DNA of 64,000 nucleotides from Shewanella fidelis ATCC BAA-318 (GCF_000518605.1 NZ_KI912458.1:62001-126000); one strand, 5' to 3'. Counted from the first letter of the stretch, positions 1-10,160 are shown. Notes: generated by a model from the sequence alone, not told the origin. A program made the numbers and translations.

Positions 1-1857
1 ATCTGCTGCGCTGATAAAGCCGATTTCACGAGGAAGATCTGCTTTTAGTGGTTGCAGATAAAAATCCATCACATTTTGGTGCTCTTGCATCGCTGGTTGC
101 GTATGCATGGCAGTGACGCGATTTGCTGCAATGCCACGTTTACCCAGCGCCGCAAGTAATGCTTTGCACTGAGTTTCACAACCTGCAATTACACAGGTAT
201 CGCCTTGGATAATCGCGAGGTAAGCGTGGGGATAATCTTCTAGCAATGCCTCAATTGGCGCCGCGTCACTTCTAACCACAAAGCTGTTCCACTGGATCTC
301 AGCGTCGGCATCATCCAGTTGCCAAGCTTGTCTAACCGCGGTTAACTTGCCGGAAATAGCTGAAGTGAATAGCGGGTCGGTTTGGGTTTTGCTGATCAGT
401 GCATGGGGGTTTTGCCATACGCCAAGGCTTGCCCACATTGAGGCTTCACCCATAGAGTAACCTAACGCAAAATTAGGCTTAACATTAAACTCATCGGTTA
501 GTAGCTGAGTTAACAAGTAGCTGCTACCTACGCCAGCAATGGCTAAATCACCTAAGCTCATATTGGCGGCATGTTTAGCATCTAAGTGATAAATATGCTC
601 AGCTTGTAGCATCGACTTTAAATCGCCTTCACGCTCAAGTTTGGCGTAAAGAGCAGGGAAGTACTGATGCAACTCATTAAGCATATCGGCATATACCGTT
701 CCTACACCTGGATAGACAAATGCGAGACCCGCTTGGCTGTGGTCATTGCTATTGCCTAGTGGTGTAAGGGTTAAGTAACTGCCCGCCGGAGTTTTGTATT
801 GAATTAAACCTTTACTGGTTAAACTGGAGTCTGCTTGCTCAGCAAAAAGCGATGGCAATGCGTCGTTAAGCGCAGCTAACTCTTGTTTTGCCGCGCTCAC
901 AGAGCTTGCTTGAATGACGGCATGATAAGCGCTGCTATTATCGCTCTCGATGAGTTTGGCTGCATCAATTAAATTGTCTTGCATTATGCCAAGTAGCACT
1001 TTTTGCTGCTCTAAATAAAGCTCATCAGAACCTGTTATCTGTACGCTGTCTAATTGCTGTTTTAACAAAGTTATTGATGCTGCAATTTGTTGCTGATTAT
1101 TGCCCTGTAACACAAACATCAATCTTTGGCTGTTTAGCATCGACTTTGGTGCTAACAGACCTGAGCCTTGGGTGAGCACATAACTGGTTGTTTGTGGGCC
1201 ATTAATAAAGTTGATTGCGGCAACACGATTTTGATGAAATTCGCTAAACCAGTAATGGCTTTTAGCCTGTTTAGGGCCGAGCTCGACAGCTTTTCTTACA
1301 TGGGTGCGGCTAGCAAGCCGTTGAATAAGTGAATAGACCGCAGTGAACTGTTGTTTACTATTAAGCGCTTCAAAAGACTCATTCAGGCTGACATCGCTTA
1401 AGTTACGTTTAGCTTGGTTTAATGCTTGATCAAGGGCTTGATTTAGCGCGTGAGAGCCGGGCTGAAATGGCTGTTCGTTAACATCAACTTGGCTAACCTG
1501 TTGCATAGCAGCAAGCTGTGCATGAGGATGGATCCGCATTTGCGCCGCTTTTAAAGCAGGTAGCATTAACAAACCATGAGTCGCAGTAGCCAGCTTAACC
1601 ATGTAGCCATTGTTGATCGCTTCGGTCGCAGCGTTTAGCTGCGACTCAAAGTTATTGGTATCACTGTCATCAGAGATAGTGATACTCATCATATCAGCTG
1701 GCGCATCCGCTTTAAGCAGAGGGATTAGCTCTGGCTGCAGCGTTTGATAGTTGGCTAATACTGATGGCTCAACAGTGCTAAGATCAAATTGCGGCGTTGG
1801 CAGTAAAATCAGTGCGATGCGCAGCGGCATCGCACTAGCTTTAGGCGTTTGTTCCAC
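1..1857 (-). CDS. pfaB: PfaB, omega-3 PUFA synthase subunit (partial, C-terminus outside window)
   Basis: Acyltransferase-bearing subunit of the anaerobic polyketide-like PUFA (EPA) synthase; PfaB is associated with which final PUFA is made. The leftward frame is open to the window edge, giving 619 codons. The acyltransferase nucleophile motif GYSMGE is present, Ser about residue 468 (codon 454-456). I chose the GTG at 1855-1857: it shares one base with the pfaA stop (TAGTG) and has a GAGG ribosome site (1865-1868) seven bases upstream. The in-frame ATG at 1828-1830 lacks a ribosome site. The overlap implies translational coupling to pfaA. pfaC and pfaD are expected beyond the left edge. The family is certain; only the start codon is open. 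Confidence 0.95.
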   Translation of the reverse strand, partial: MEQTPKASAMPLRIALILLPTPQFDLSTVEPSVLANYQTLQPELIPLLKADAPADMMSITISDDSDTNNFESQLNAATEAINNGYMVKLATATHGLLMLPALKAAQMRIHPHAQLAAMQQVSQVDVNEQPFQPGSHALNQALDQALNQAKRNLSDVSLNESFEALNSKQQFTAVYSLIQRLASRTHVRKAVELGPKQAKSHYWFSEFHQNRVAAINFINGPQTTSYVLTQGSGLLAPKSMLNSQRLMFVLQGNNQQQIAASITLLKQQLDSVQITGSDELYLEQQKVLLGIMQDNLIDAAKLIESDNSSAYHAVIQASSVSAAKQELAALNDALPSLFAEQADSSLTSKGLIQYKTPAGSYLTLTPLGNSNDHSQAGLAFVYPGVGTVYADMLNELHQYFPALYAKLEREGDLKSMLQAEHIYHLDAKHAANMSLGDLAIAGVGSSYLLTQLLTDEFNVKPNFALGYSMGEASMWASLGVWQNPHALISKTQTDPLFTSAISGKLTAVRQAWQLDDADAEIQWNSFVVRSDAAPIEALLEDYPHAYLAIIQGDTCVIAGCETQCKALLAALGKRGIAANRVTAMHTQPAMQEHQNVMDFYLQPLKADLPREIGFISAAD

Positions 1858-4800
1858 TATTTAGCCTCACTATCAGTGATGAGCGCAGCAGGTAAAAATG
1901 CTGAGTTCAAACCTTTGCTAATAGTGACTTTAGCGGACTTAAACATGGCACTTAACTCACCGTTATCACGGTATAGCGCAACGTTTGCTTCGAGTGAGCG
2001 GCTGCTGTGTTTAATCACTTCAAGCTCAATAACGCCAGTTTCTCCAAATGCCATAGGTTGGTATGAGGTAAACTCAGCGATGCTTGATGGCAAACTTGCT
2101 GCGCCAGTTTTAAGGCGAGCCCACACTAGCATGGCTTGTAGCAGCAAATCTTCAGCAAATGGCTGACTACCGCCAACATGGGTTTGCGCTTTAAACTCAC
2201 CACAATCTGCTAGGTCAACTTTAGGCAGGACGACTTTGGCAATTAAGCCTTGATCATCGAAACGTGTTACAGAATCTATGCCTTGTAAGCGCGTTCCATG
2301 GAACAAGGTACCGTTGCTATAAAGCTCTTTAGCTGTAGTCATTGCCGTAGCGCTTAAATCAAACTGCTTGTTATGTTGCTTAATATCGGCATTATCACTG
2401 ACAAGTGTCGCCTTATATTGCGGACGGCCGTTACTGCTGATTAATGCTTGCAGTGTCGGCTGGTTTGCATCAACTGGCGTTAACTCAAGGGTTAATTCTT
2501 GTGGCGCATCAGTCTCGAATACAATGCCTTTTAATAGCTTGTAATCAAGTACCTTAACTTTAGCGCCAAGCATGTTGCTTGCAACTTCACGCATCCAGTC
2601 GATGGCGCATACCGTTGGCAACACACAGTTACCGCCAATGCGGTGATCTTCAATGAAGACCATCGAACTAGGGGTTAATGTGCGCGTTGCGGTTACCGCT
2701 TGCAAAGGTAAATTTTGTGCACCAGCACGCGGATGCGATGCCGTTAGCACCTCACCCGCATTAAGCTTTTTTACAGAAGCAGTCTCAGTTGTTTTGGTAT
2801 CGCTACCGCCTTGCATTGACGTACCAATCAGCAGCTGAACGCCAGTTTCAGCTAATAGCTGGGTGGCAAATAACTCTGCGCCCGCTTTGAGTGGAATAAC
2901 GTATACACCGCGCTCAGTAAACATCTTTTTAAGTGCAGGGTTTACCATACCGCCGTCCCAAGGCCCCCAGTTAAAGCTCATGACTTTAGCTTGTGGGTTG
3001 CGAGCAGTGAACTGCAATGCTGCCTTGTTAAGAATGTCATTCGACATCGCGTAGTCGCTTTGACCTGTGTTGCCGTAGAAACCTGCAGCAGATGAGAACA
3101 TAGCAAGTAACTTAAGCTTACTTGGCTCTAGCGCTGCTAGTAATGCTTTTAGGCCGTTAACTTTAGTACCGTAAACACGTGCAAGTTCTGCAAGGGTTTT
3201 ATCTTGAATATGCTTATCGGCTAACACGCCTGCACCGTGAATAAGACCGGTGATCTCATTCGAGCGACCATTAAGTGCCGCTTTGATTGCTGCGCTATCG
3301 GTCACATCCATGCTGACATATTCAGCTGTAGCGCCAACCTCGCTAAAGGCGGCTAAGGCAGCGTTGATTTCAATGCTACTTTGCACCGGCCACACCGCGG
3401 CCTCTACTTGTTTTGGCGTTGGCTTTTGACCGCTTGCGATAATATGCGCGATTGCCGCAGATTTTAGCTCGCTAGTTTGTTTACCTTCAGCCCAGCTTGG
3501 TAATGCTTGTAACTCGCTGCGACCCGCTAAGATAAAGTGTGATTGGCTGCGAGCCGCTAAAGCTAGCGCACATTCAAATGTCACCCCTTTTGCGCCACCG
3601 GTCACCAGTATTTTATCTGAGCTATTTAACTCGGCTGGTGCGGTTTTATTAGCGGCCTCTCCAGCAACCAGTGTTACGCGGTTAACTTGGCCTTCAATTA
3701 AGCTCAAGCCGACTTCAGGTAGCTGAGCTTGGCTATCAAATAGTTCACAGGTGATGGCATCAGCAAGATGGCTTGCATCAACATCTGTGGCAATATCTAG
3801 CGCGCGACAGAACACCTGTGGCCATTCATGGCTTAAGGTTTTAGTTAAGCCTGCCAGTGCTGCTTGGTTAAGTTCTGCTCCTTGTAGAGCATCCGTATTT
3901 AAGTAGCCAAAGCCACCGTCAATACGGCTTACTGTTACAAAACAGCGGCGCGCGTCTGCTGCTGCAACTAATTTTGGTTGCAACAGTTTTGCCCATAAGA
4001 ACGCATTGCTCACGTGTGTAAAGCTTTGCGGATCTAGGTTGACTGCTGTTTGCTCGGCAGTATTAGCTTCTGGTTGCAGGTGGATAAAGCCAGCAATTTT
4101 GCCAACCTGAGCTTCAATTTGTGCGATAACCGCAGTAATACTAGTTTCAAGCTCAGACTCTTTGTTTGAGGCAAGCTCAAAGCTGGCAACGTCACTTGAA
4201 AGTGGCGATTGAGGCTGACCTTTCGGTAAACGCACAACGGCAACTTTAAGACCTTGTTTAATTAGTTTCTCAGCTAAAACACCTGCGTTGTGACCATCAT
4301 CGTTGATCACAACACTTGCGTCTGCGGCGAAACAATTTTCTAGCTTGTCCGCCGCATTAAGCTTTTTTAGCGCCACCTCGCTATGAGGAGGAAGCTCCAC
4401 TCTTGCCTCTGCCGAGATAGCAGCTGGCTTTGCAGCATTTGCTGCACTTGTATTAGCAGCGCCGTCAGCTGTATTTGTTGACAGCTTAGAGCCTTCAGCC
4501 AGTTGAGAGCCTTCAGCCAGTTGAGAGCCTTCAGCCAGCTTAGAGTTCATGTACGCCACGATCTCGCCAAGAGTGCGACACTCAGCTAGATCTTCAGGGT
4601 TAAGCTCAGGCAAGCCCGGTAGCTCATCTTGAACTGTGCCAAGAATTTCTACACGCTTGATAGAGTCGATGCCTAAGTCGGCTTCCATATCCATGCCTAG
4701 CTCTAGCATTTCAGTTGGGTAGCCTGTTTTTTCTGCGACTACAGACATCATGGTTGCTTGTACCTTCTCTGTGCTTAGACCATTTAAAGCTGGTGCAATA

Positions 4801-7800
4801 GTCGCAGATGAAAGCGCAGAGCCTTCAGCGGCACTTGTAGACAGTTTAGAGCCGTCAGCGAGTTTAGAGTTCATGTACGCCACGATCTCGCCAAGAGTGC
4901 GACACTCAGCTAGATCTTCAGGGTTAAGCTCAGGCAAGCCCGGTAGCTCATCTTGTACTGTGCCAAGAATTTCAACGCGCTTGATAGAGTCGATGCCTAA
5001 GTCGGCTTCCATATCCATGCCTAGTTCTAGCATTTCTGTTGGGTAGCCGGTTTTGTCAGCAACCACAGACATCATGGTTGCTTGTACTTTCTCTGTGCTT
5101 AGACCATTTACAGCTGGTGCAATCGTCGCAGATGAAAGTGCAGAGCCTTCAGCGGCACTTGTAGACAGTTTAGACCCGTCAGCCAGTTTAGAATTCATGT
5201 ACGCCACGATTTCGCCAAGAGTGCGACACTCAGCTAGATCTTCAGGGTTAAGCTCAGGTAAGCCCGGTAGCTCATCTTGAACTGTGCCTAGAATTTCAAC
5301 GCGCTTGATAGAGTCGATGCCTAAGTCGGCTTCCATATCCATGCCTAGTTCTAGCATTTCTGTTGGGTAGCCGGTTTTGTCAGCAACCACAGACATCATA
5401 GTGCTTTGCACTTTCTGTGCAGAGAGGCCATTCGCGACTGGAGTCGGAGCAGCTTGAGGCGCCGCAGCGGCACTTGTATTAGCAGAGCCTTCAGCGGCAC
5501 TTGTAGATAGCTTAGAGTTCATGTACGCCACGATTTCACCAAGGGTACGACACTCGGCTAGATCTTCAGGGTTAAGCTCAGGTAAGCCCGGTAGCTCATC
5601 TTGAACTGTGCCAAGAATTTCTACGCGCTTGATAGAGTCGATGCCTAAGTCGGCTTCCATATCCATTTCAAGCTCTAGCATTTCCGTTGGGTAGCCAGTC
5701 TTTTCGGCAACCACTGACATCATGGTCTTTTGAACTTTCTCCGCAGAGAGGCTATTCGTGACAGGTGTCGCAGCAGCTTGAGGCGCCGCAGCCGCACTTG
5801 TATTAGCAGAGCCATCAGCGAGTTTAGAATTCATGTACGTCACGATTTCGCCAAGGGTGCGACACTCAGCTAAATCCTCAGGGCTAAGTTCAGGTAGGCC
5901 CGGTAGCTCATCTTGTACTGTGCCAAGAATTTCAACACGCTTGATAGAGTCGATGCCTAAGTCGGCTTCCATGTCCATTTCAAGCTCTAGCATTTCCGTT
6001 GGGTAGCCAGTCTTTTCTGCAACCACTGACATCATAGTAGCCTGTACCTTGTCAGCGCTAATATTAACAGCCGCCGCGGCGCTATCACTCATGGTCGCTG
6101 CAGATGCTGATGAAAGCGTTGCGCCTTCAGCGACACTTGTAGAAAGCTCAGAGCCGTCAGCCAGTTTAGAGTTCATGTACGCCACGATTTCGCCAAGGGT
6201 GCGACACTCAGCTAAATCTTCTGGACTCAGTTCAGGTAGACCCGGTAACTCATCTTGTACTGTGCCAAGAATTTCTACGCGCTTGATAGAGTCGATGCCT
6301 AAGTCGGCTTCCATATCCATTTCAAGCTCTAGCATTTCTGTTGGGTAGCCAGTCTTTTCGGCAACCACTTCAAGCATGGTGGCTTGAACCTTTGCAGCGC
6401 TCAAGGCTGAATCTGAGCTAATGTCGACAACTGGGGATGCTGCGCTTGCATGAGTGGGTTCAATAGCAGCTTGAGCAGGGGCGGCTTGACTGACAACTTG
6501 TGTTGCTGGTGCATTTACCACAGGAGCTGGTTGTACAGCTACTGTCTGTGTCGGTGCCGTTACTGGTGCAGATTGTGATTGCGGAGCTTGAGTTGACTGC
6601 ACTGGCGCATTGTTAACTGGCGCTACAATCGCAGGTTGAGCTGCAACTTGGCTTTGAATCGCTTGATTGTGAATAACTGCAGCGTAAGTTGCTTGGCCGC
6701 CATTAAGCAGGTTTAATGCCGCAATATTGCTGCCAGCTTGCATCTCAAGGAACTGAGTGTGGCTTTGTAATGTTTGTGCCTGTAACTGGTGGAACTGCTC
6801 CATTGAGCGCTGTAGGCTATCAGGAATAGCAATACCAGAACTAATTAACTTAGCGTGCTCAGTCATTAATGCTGTGAAAGTCTCGCCATATTGTTGTGGG
6901 ATCGCTAAGAACTGCTGATGTAACTGCGCCGTTTGTTGCTGCGCTGCAAAGAAATGAGTTAATGCATCACCGCTAACGCTATGAGTTGCTGGCTTACTAT
7001 TTTTAGACACGATTTGGCTCTCTATACGGGGATCGACAACAGAGGTGGCTTGAGTTGTATTAGTCGGGGCTGCAACCTCTACAACCTTTTCGACTTCAAC
7101 CACTTTCTCTACGATTTTTTCGACTTCAACAAGTTTTTCAACTTCGACCACTTTTTCTTCAACTACTCGCTCAACTTGTGAGGTTACAGTGCCAGTTTCT
7201 AAAGACTTGGCCATTTTTGCACGAGTCGCTTTGCTGATATGGTTTGCAGCATTCAGTGAAATACTCATAGGAGACTTCTTCGCCGGTGCGGCAATATCAG
7301 CTTGATATGGGTCAATTTCACTTAGCACTATGCCTGATACGGCCAGTTGCATTGCCGCTTGCTTAAGCTGCAGATCACTATCGCCCTTAGGGTTTGGGTT
7401 GATAGAGATGGTGCATACTTCTTGTTCGGTATTGGCTAGAGTACCTTGAACTAACTTTTGTAAGATGTTCTTTGGTCCAAACTCAACAAATACGCGGGCA
7501 CCGTCGTTGTACATGGCTTCAAGCTGGCTAGTGAAGCGTACTGATTGAAGCATATGTTTCTTAAACGAGGCTTTAATCTTTGCGGCTGTGGTTTCATAGA
7601 GCCCGCCAGTTGCATTTGAATAAAGGGCACGGCTGGCTTTACTAAACTTGGCTGCATCAATCGCTTTAGCAAATGGTGCTTGGGCATGACCAACCAATTC
7701 GGTATGGAATGCACCTGATACCGGCAGGCTTATTGCCTTATAACCAAGCTCACTAAGTGCTTTAGCCGCATCAGCGCTAGTTGCTGTTGGACCTGCGATT

Positions 7801-10160
7801 ACCGATTGCGTTGGCGCGTTATAGTTAGCGACTTTTACACCATCAAATTTAGCGATAGTGGCTTCAACGGTTTCAAGATCAGCAGCACTCTTGGTGATGA
7901 TTGCATACATGGCACCTGCATCAGCTTCAACGCCGTCTTTGGCTTCAGCTTTAGTCGCCATGGCATCGCCACGGGCAAAGGCCAGCTTATAGTAATCATC
8001 AGAGCTGATAACACCTGCAGCGCACAGTGCGCTTAATTCACCAAAGCTATGACCCGCTACCATATCGGCATTAAAACCTGCAGCGCTGAATAAGGCGTAT
8101 TGACCCATTGAAATTGCGCCGATGGCACTTTGGGCATTGGCGGTATTGGTCAGAATCGCTTCTTGGGCTTTTAAGTCATCCTTATTAAATACTGGCTTTG
8201 GATACAGAGTTTGAGAAAGTGGTGTCTTATCATTTGCGGCAAAAACTTTGTCAGCAGATACAAATTGCTGACGCATCTCAGGGTAGTAACAAGCCAGCTC
8301 GCGGCCCATATTGAGGTATTGTGAACCTTGTCCTGCAAACAGTGCGGCAACTTTTCCTTCAATTGCTGCGGCGCGGTAGCTAGTGCCACCAGGTAGCTGC
8401 CAAGTGTGATCGTCACTGCTCGCGAGTTTAGCAAGCGCTTGTTTAATTAGGCCTACTAACTCTTCAGCGGTATTTGCAACTAAACCGATACGTGGCGCAT
8501 TTTTATCAAGCTCACGCATACCATAGTTTGCTGCTGCATCTTTGAGAATAAACTCGTCTTGGTTTGCAGAGGCTGCTAGCGTGTTTAACTCGTTAACTAG
8601 CGATGCTTTATCGCTTGCGCTAACAAGGAAGCTTTGTGCGACTTGGCGTTGACGATATTTGGCTTTTTCGCTGTCATCGCGACTGTGTTCTTGCTTGTAC
8701 TCTTCAAGTACAAAGTGGAAGTTGGTGCCACCAAAACCAAATGAGCTAATACCAGCGCGGCGTGGCGTACCATCAACACGTGGCAGCCATGGGCGGGTTT
8801 CAGTGTTTAAGTAAAACGGTGAGTTTTCGATATCAAGCTTAGGGCTTGGCTGACTGACGTTAATGGTTGGCGGCAGTACTTTGTGATGCAAAGCAAGAGC
8901 TGCTTTAATCAAGCCTGCGGTACCTGCAGTTGACTTAGTATGGCCAATTTGCGATTTAACTGAGCCTAGTGCAATGTGCTGCTTGGTATCGTTGCCATCA
9001 GCAAACACAGAGCAAAGTCCGGCAAATTCTGCTGCGTCACCGGCTGCTGTGCCTGTGCCGTGAGCTTCAATCAGACCTAAAGTATGCGGCGCAAAACCGG
9101 CGTCATCATACGCGCGGTTAAGTGCTTTGGCTTGGCCCGACGGACGGGGAGCGTAGATAGATTTAAACTTACCGTCAGATGAGGCACCAATACCTTTAAT
9201 AACTGAGTAAATTCGGTCACCATCTCGCTCGGCATCTTCTAGGCGTTTTAGCGCCACCATACCTATGCCTTCACCGATCATCATGCCTTTTGAATCGATA
9301 TCAAATGGTTGAATGGTTTCGTTAGTCGTAAAGGCAGGCGTTTTTGAAAAGCTCATATACATAGATGGTGAGTTATCGGTACATACACCACCTGTGATCA
9401 TCATTTCAGAGCGACCTTCAGTCAGCTCAGTAAGCGCCATGCGCATCGCAGCCAATGAGCCGGCACATGCGGCATCAACTACACAGTTCATACCACCAAA
9501 GTCAAAACGGTTAGCGATTCGGCCAGCAATAACATTGCCTAAAGAGCCCGGGAATGAGTTTTCCTCCCAGTGCACGTATTGGTCTTGGAACTTTTTGATC
9601 AGCATTTCGCTGTCAGTGTCACTTATACCACTGTTTGCGAATACTTTTTTCAATACTGGGTATTGCAAACGTGCTGTTAGGCTGTGGCTAATTTTTTGAC
9701 CGCCACCAACACCTAAGGTGATACCAATTTTATCTCGGTCGTAATCTTCAGGTAGATTTGCGTCGGCTAACACTTCTTTAGCAACGATCAGCGATAACAG
9801 CTGTGATGAATCGGTAAGTTCTAAAATGTTTGGTGGTAGGCCAAACTCCATGGGATTGAAGTCAACTTCCGGTAGGAAGCCACCACGCTTACAGTAGCTT
9901 TTGTCTGCCGCAGTTTTATCGGCATCATAGTACTCTTCTGGTTGCCAGTGCGTCGATGGCAACTCAGTAATCGCATCGATTTTCTCACTGATTAAGTCCC
10001 AAAACTTATTTAGGTAGCGAGAGTTGGCAAAGATACTTGCCATGCCTACGATAGCGATAGGCATATCTTTAAGGCGCTTATTTAGGCGTGAATCAGCTTG
10101 TGAGTCTTGTGCTTGCTCAGTCGCTTTTGCTGATTTTGTAGGTTTAGAGGTCTGGCTCAT
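1857..10160 (-). CDS. pfaA: PfaA, multidomain omega-3 PUFA (EPA) synthase
   Basis: Iterative type I synthase subunit of 2767 residues that builds EPA from malonyl units. Domains in order: ketosynthase about 33-490 (Cys232 in DAACAGS, His367, His407); malonyl-CoA acyltransferase about 600-900 (Ser705 in GHSFGE, His819); a Val/Glu/Lys-rich linker about 995-1030; a Gln/Pro/Ala-rich linker; six ACPs with the LGIDSI motif (Ser1291, 1405, 1509, 1617, 1725, 1833); ketoreductase about 2180-2440 with TGGAKG at 2187 and Tyr2370 in YAMSN; and a C-terminal hot-dog dehydratase-like domain with an HxxxGxxxxP motif (His2506) and DxxxQ (Asp2671). About 300 residues between ACP6 and the Rossmann part probably form the structural half of the ketoreductase. 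The ATG overlaps the pfaR stop (TAATG), with GGAG seven bases upstream. PfaE must phosphopantetheinylate the ACPs. Confidence 0.98.
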   Translation of the reverse strand: MSQTSKPTKSAKATEQAQDSQADSRLNKRLKDMPIAIVGMASIFANSRYLNKFWDLISEKIDAITELPSTHWQPEEYYDADKTAADKSYCKRGGFLPEVDFNPMEFGLPPNILELTDSSQLLSLIVAKEVLADANLPEDYDRDKIGITLGVGGGQKISHSLTARLQYPVLKKVFANSGISDTDSEMLIKKFQDQYVHWEENSFPGSLGNVIAGRIANRFDFGGMNCVVDAACAGSLAAMRMALTELTEGRSEMMITGGVCTDNSPSMYMSFSKTPAFTTNETIQPFDIDSKGMMIGEGIGMVALKRLEDAERDGDRIYSVIKGIGASSDGKFKSIYAPRPSGQAKALNRAYDDAGFAPHTLGLIEAHGTGTAAGDAAEFAGLCSVFADGNDTKQHIALGSVKSQIGHTKSTAGTAGLIKAALALHHKVLPPTINVSQPSPKLDIENSPFYLNTETRPWLPRVDGTPRRAGISSFGFGGTNFHFVLEEYKQEHSRDDSEKAKYRQRQVAQSFLVSASDKASLVNELNTLAASANQDEFILKDAAANYGMRELDKNAPRIGLVANTAEELVGLIKQALAKLASSDDHTWQLPGGTSYRAAAIEGKVAALFAGQGSQYLNMGRELACYYPEMRQQFVSADKVFAANDKTPLSQTLYPKPVFNKDDLKAQEAILTNTANAQSAIGAISMGQYALFSAAGFNADMVAGHSFGELSALCAAGVISSDDYYKLAFARGDAMATKAEAKDGVEADAGAMYAIITKSAADLETVEATIAKFDGVKVANYNAPTQSVIAGPTATSADAAKALSELGYKAISLPVSGAFHTELVGHAQAPFAKAIDAAKFSKASRALYSNATGGLYETTAAKIKASFKKHMLQSVRFTSQLEAMYNDGARVFVEFGPKNILQKLVQGTLANTEQEVCTISINPNPKGDSDLQLKQAAMQLAVSGIVLSEIDPYQADIAAPAKKSPMSISLNAANHISKATRAKMAKSLETGTVTSQVERVVEEKVVEVEKLVEVEKIVEKVVEVEKVVEVAAPTNTTQATSVVDPRIESQIVSKNSKPATHSVSGDALTHFFAAQQQTAQLHQQFLAIPQQYGETFTALMTEHAKLISSGIAIPDSLQRSMEQFHQLQAQTLQSHTQFLEMQAGSNIAALNLLNGGQATYAAVIHNQAIQSQVAAQPAIVAPVNNAPVQSTQAPQSQSAPVTAPTQTVAVQPAPVVNAPATQVVSQAAPAQAAIEPTHASAASPVVDISSDSALSAAKVQATMLEVVAEKTGYPTEMLELEMDMEADLGIDSIKRVEILGTVQDELPGLPELSPEDLAECRTLGEIVAYMNSKLADGSELSTSVAEGATLSSASAATMSDSAAAAVNISADKVQATMMSVVAEKTGYPTEMLELEMDMEADLGIDSIKRVEILGTVQDELPGLPELSPEDLAECRTLGEIVTYMNSKLADGSANTSAAAAPQAAATPVTNSLSAEKVQKTMMSVVAEKTGYPTEMLELEMDMEADLGIDSIKRVEILGTVQDELPGLPELNPEDLAECRTLGEIVAYMNSKLSTSAAEGSANTSAAAAPQAAPTPVANGLSAQKVQSTMMSVVADKTGYPTEMLELGMDMEADLGIDSIKRVEILGTVQDELPGLPELNPEDLAECRTLGEIVAYMNSKLADGSKLSTSAAEGSALSSATIAPAVNGLSTEKVQATMMSVVADKTGYPTEMLELGMDMEADLGIDSIKRVEILGTVQDELPGLPELNPEDLAECRTLGEIVAYMNSKLADGSKLSTSAAEGSALSSATIAPALNGLSTEKVQATMMSVVAEKTGYPTEMLELGMDMEADLGIDSIKRVEILGTVQDELPGLPELNPEDLAECRTLGEIVAYMNSKLAEGSQLAEGSQLAEGSKLSTNTADGAANTSAANAAKPAAISAEARVELPPHSEVALKKLNAADKLENCFAADASVVINDDGHNAGVLAEKLIKQGLKVAVVRLPKGQPQSPLSSDVASFELASNKESELETSITAVIAQIEAQVGKIAGFIHLQPEANTAEQTAVNLDPQSFTHVSNAFLWAKLLQPKLVAAADARRCFVTVSRIDGGFGYLNTDALQGAELNQAALAGLTKTLSHEWPQVFCRALDIATDVDASHLADAITCELFDSQAQLPEVGLSLIEGQVNRVTLVAGEAANKTAPAELNSSDKILVTGGAKGVTFECALALAARSQSHFILAGRSELQALPSWAEGKQTSELKSAAIAHIIASGQKPTPKQVEAAVWPVQSSIEINAALAAFSEVGATAEYVSMDVTDSAAIKAALNGRSNEITGLIHGAGVLADKHIQDKTLAELARVYGTKVNGLKALLAALEPSKLKLLAMFSSAAGFYGNTGQSDYAMSNDILNKAALQFTARNPQAKVMSFNWGPWDGGMVNPALKKMFTERGVYVIPLKAGAELFATQLLAETGVQLLIGTSMQGGSDTKTTETASVKKLNAGEVLTASHPRAGAQNLPLQAVTATRTLTPSSMVFIEDHRIGGNCVLPTVCAIDWMREVASNMLGAKVKVLDYKLLKGIVFETDAPQELTLELTPVDANQPTLQALISSNGRPQYKATLVSDNADIKQHNKQFDLSATAMTTAKELYSNGTLFHGTRLQGIDSVTRFDDQGLIAKVVLPKVDLADCGEFKAQTHVGGSQPFAEDLLLQAMLVWARLKTGAASLPSSIAEFTSYQPMAFGETGVIELEVIKHSSRSLEANVALYRDNGELSAMFKSAKVTISKGLNSAFLPAALITDSEAK
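4490..4545 (-). repeat. Short 18-bp tandem repeat after the last ACP
   Basis: About three copies of an 18-bp unit encode the linker unit LAEGSQ/K in tandem just after ACP6. It lies in frame inside pfaA and looks like slippage-prone linker DNA. Copy number could vary between strains without breaking the reading frame. Confidence 0.85.
4549..6400 (-). repeat. Six tandem ACP-domain repeats inside pfaA
   Basis: Six near-identical DNA repeats encode the ACP array. The attachment-Ser codons lie at 6288-6290, 5946-5948, 5634-5636, 5310-5312, 4986-4988 and 4662-4664. Spacing in residues is 114, 104, 108, 108, 108. The first three copies carry LELEMDM and the last three LELGMDM before the DSI motif. 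The linkers ACP4-5 and ACP5-6 are almost identical, so the 324-bp unit seems recently duplicated or homogenised by gene conversion. Six ACPs is within the range known for PfaA proteins. Confidence 0.95.

Noticed and set aside
4750-6348. Several rightward open frames of 75-99 codons opposite the ACP array
   Set aside because: They repeat with the ACP units, lie on the reverse strand of pfaA and have no ribosome sites or family motifs; they are shadows of repetitive coding DNA.
4549-6400. Regularly spaced repeats that could suggest a repeat array such as CRISPR
   Set aside because: Units are about 324 bp, in frame, and encode ACP domains; spacing and length do not fit CRISPR.
7451-8434. Leftward 87-codon frames in pfaA
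   Set aside because: Out-of-frame shadows of the PfaA acyltransferase region.
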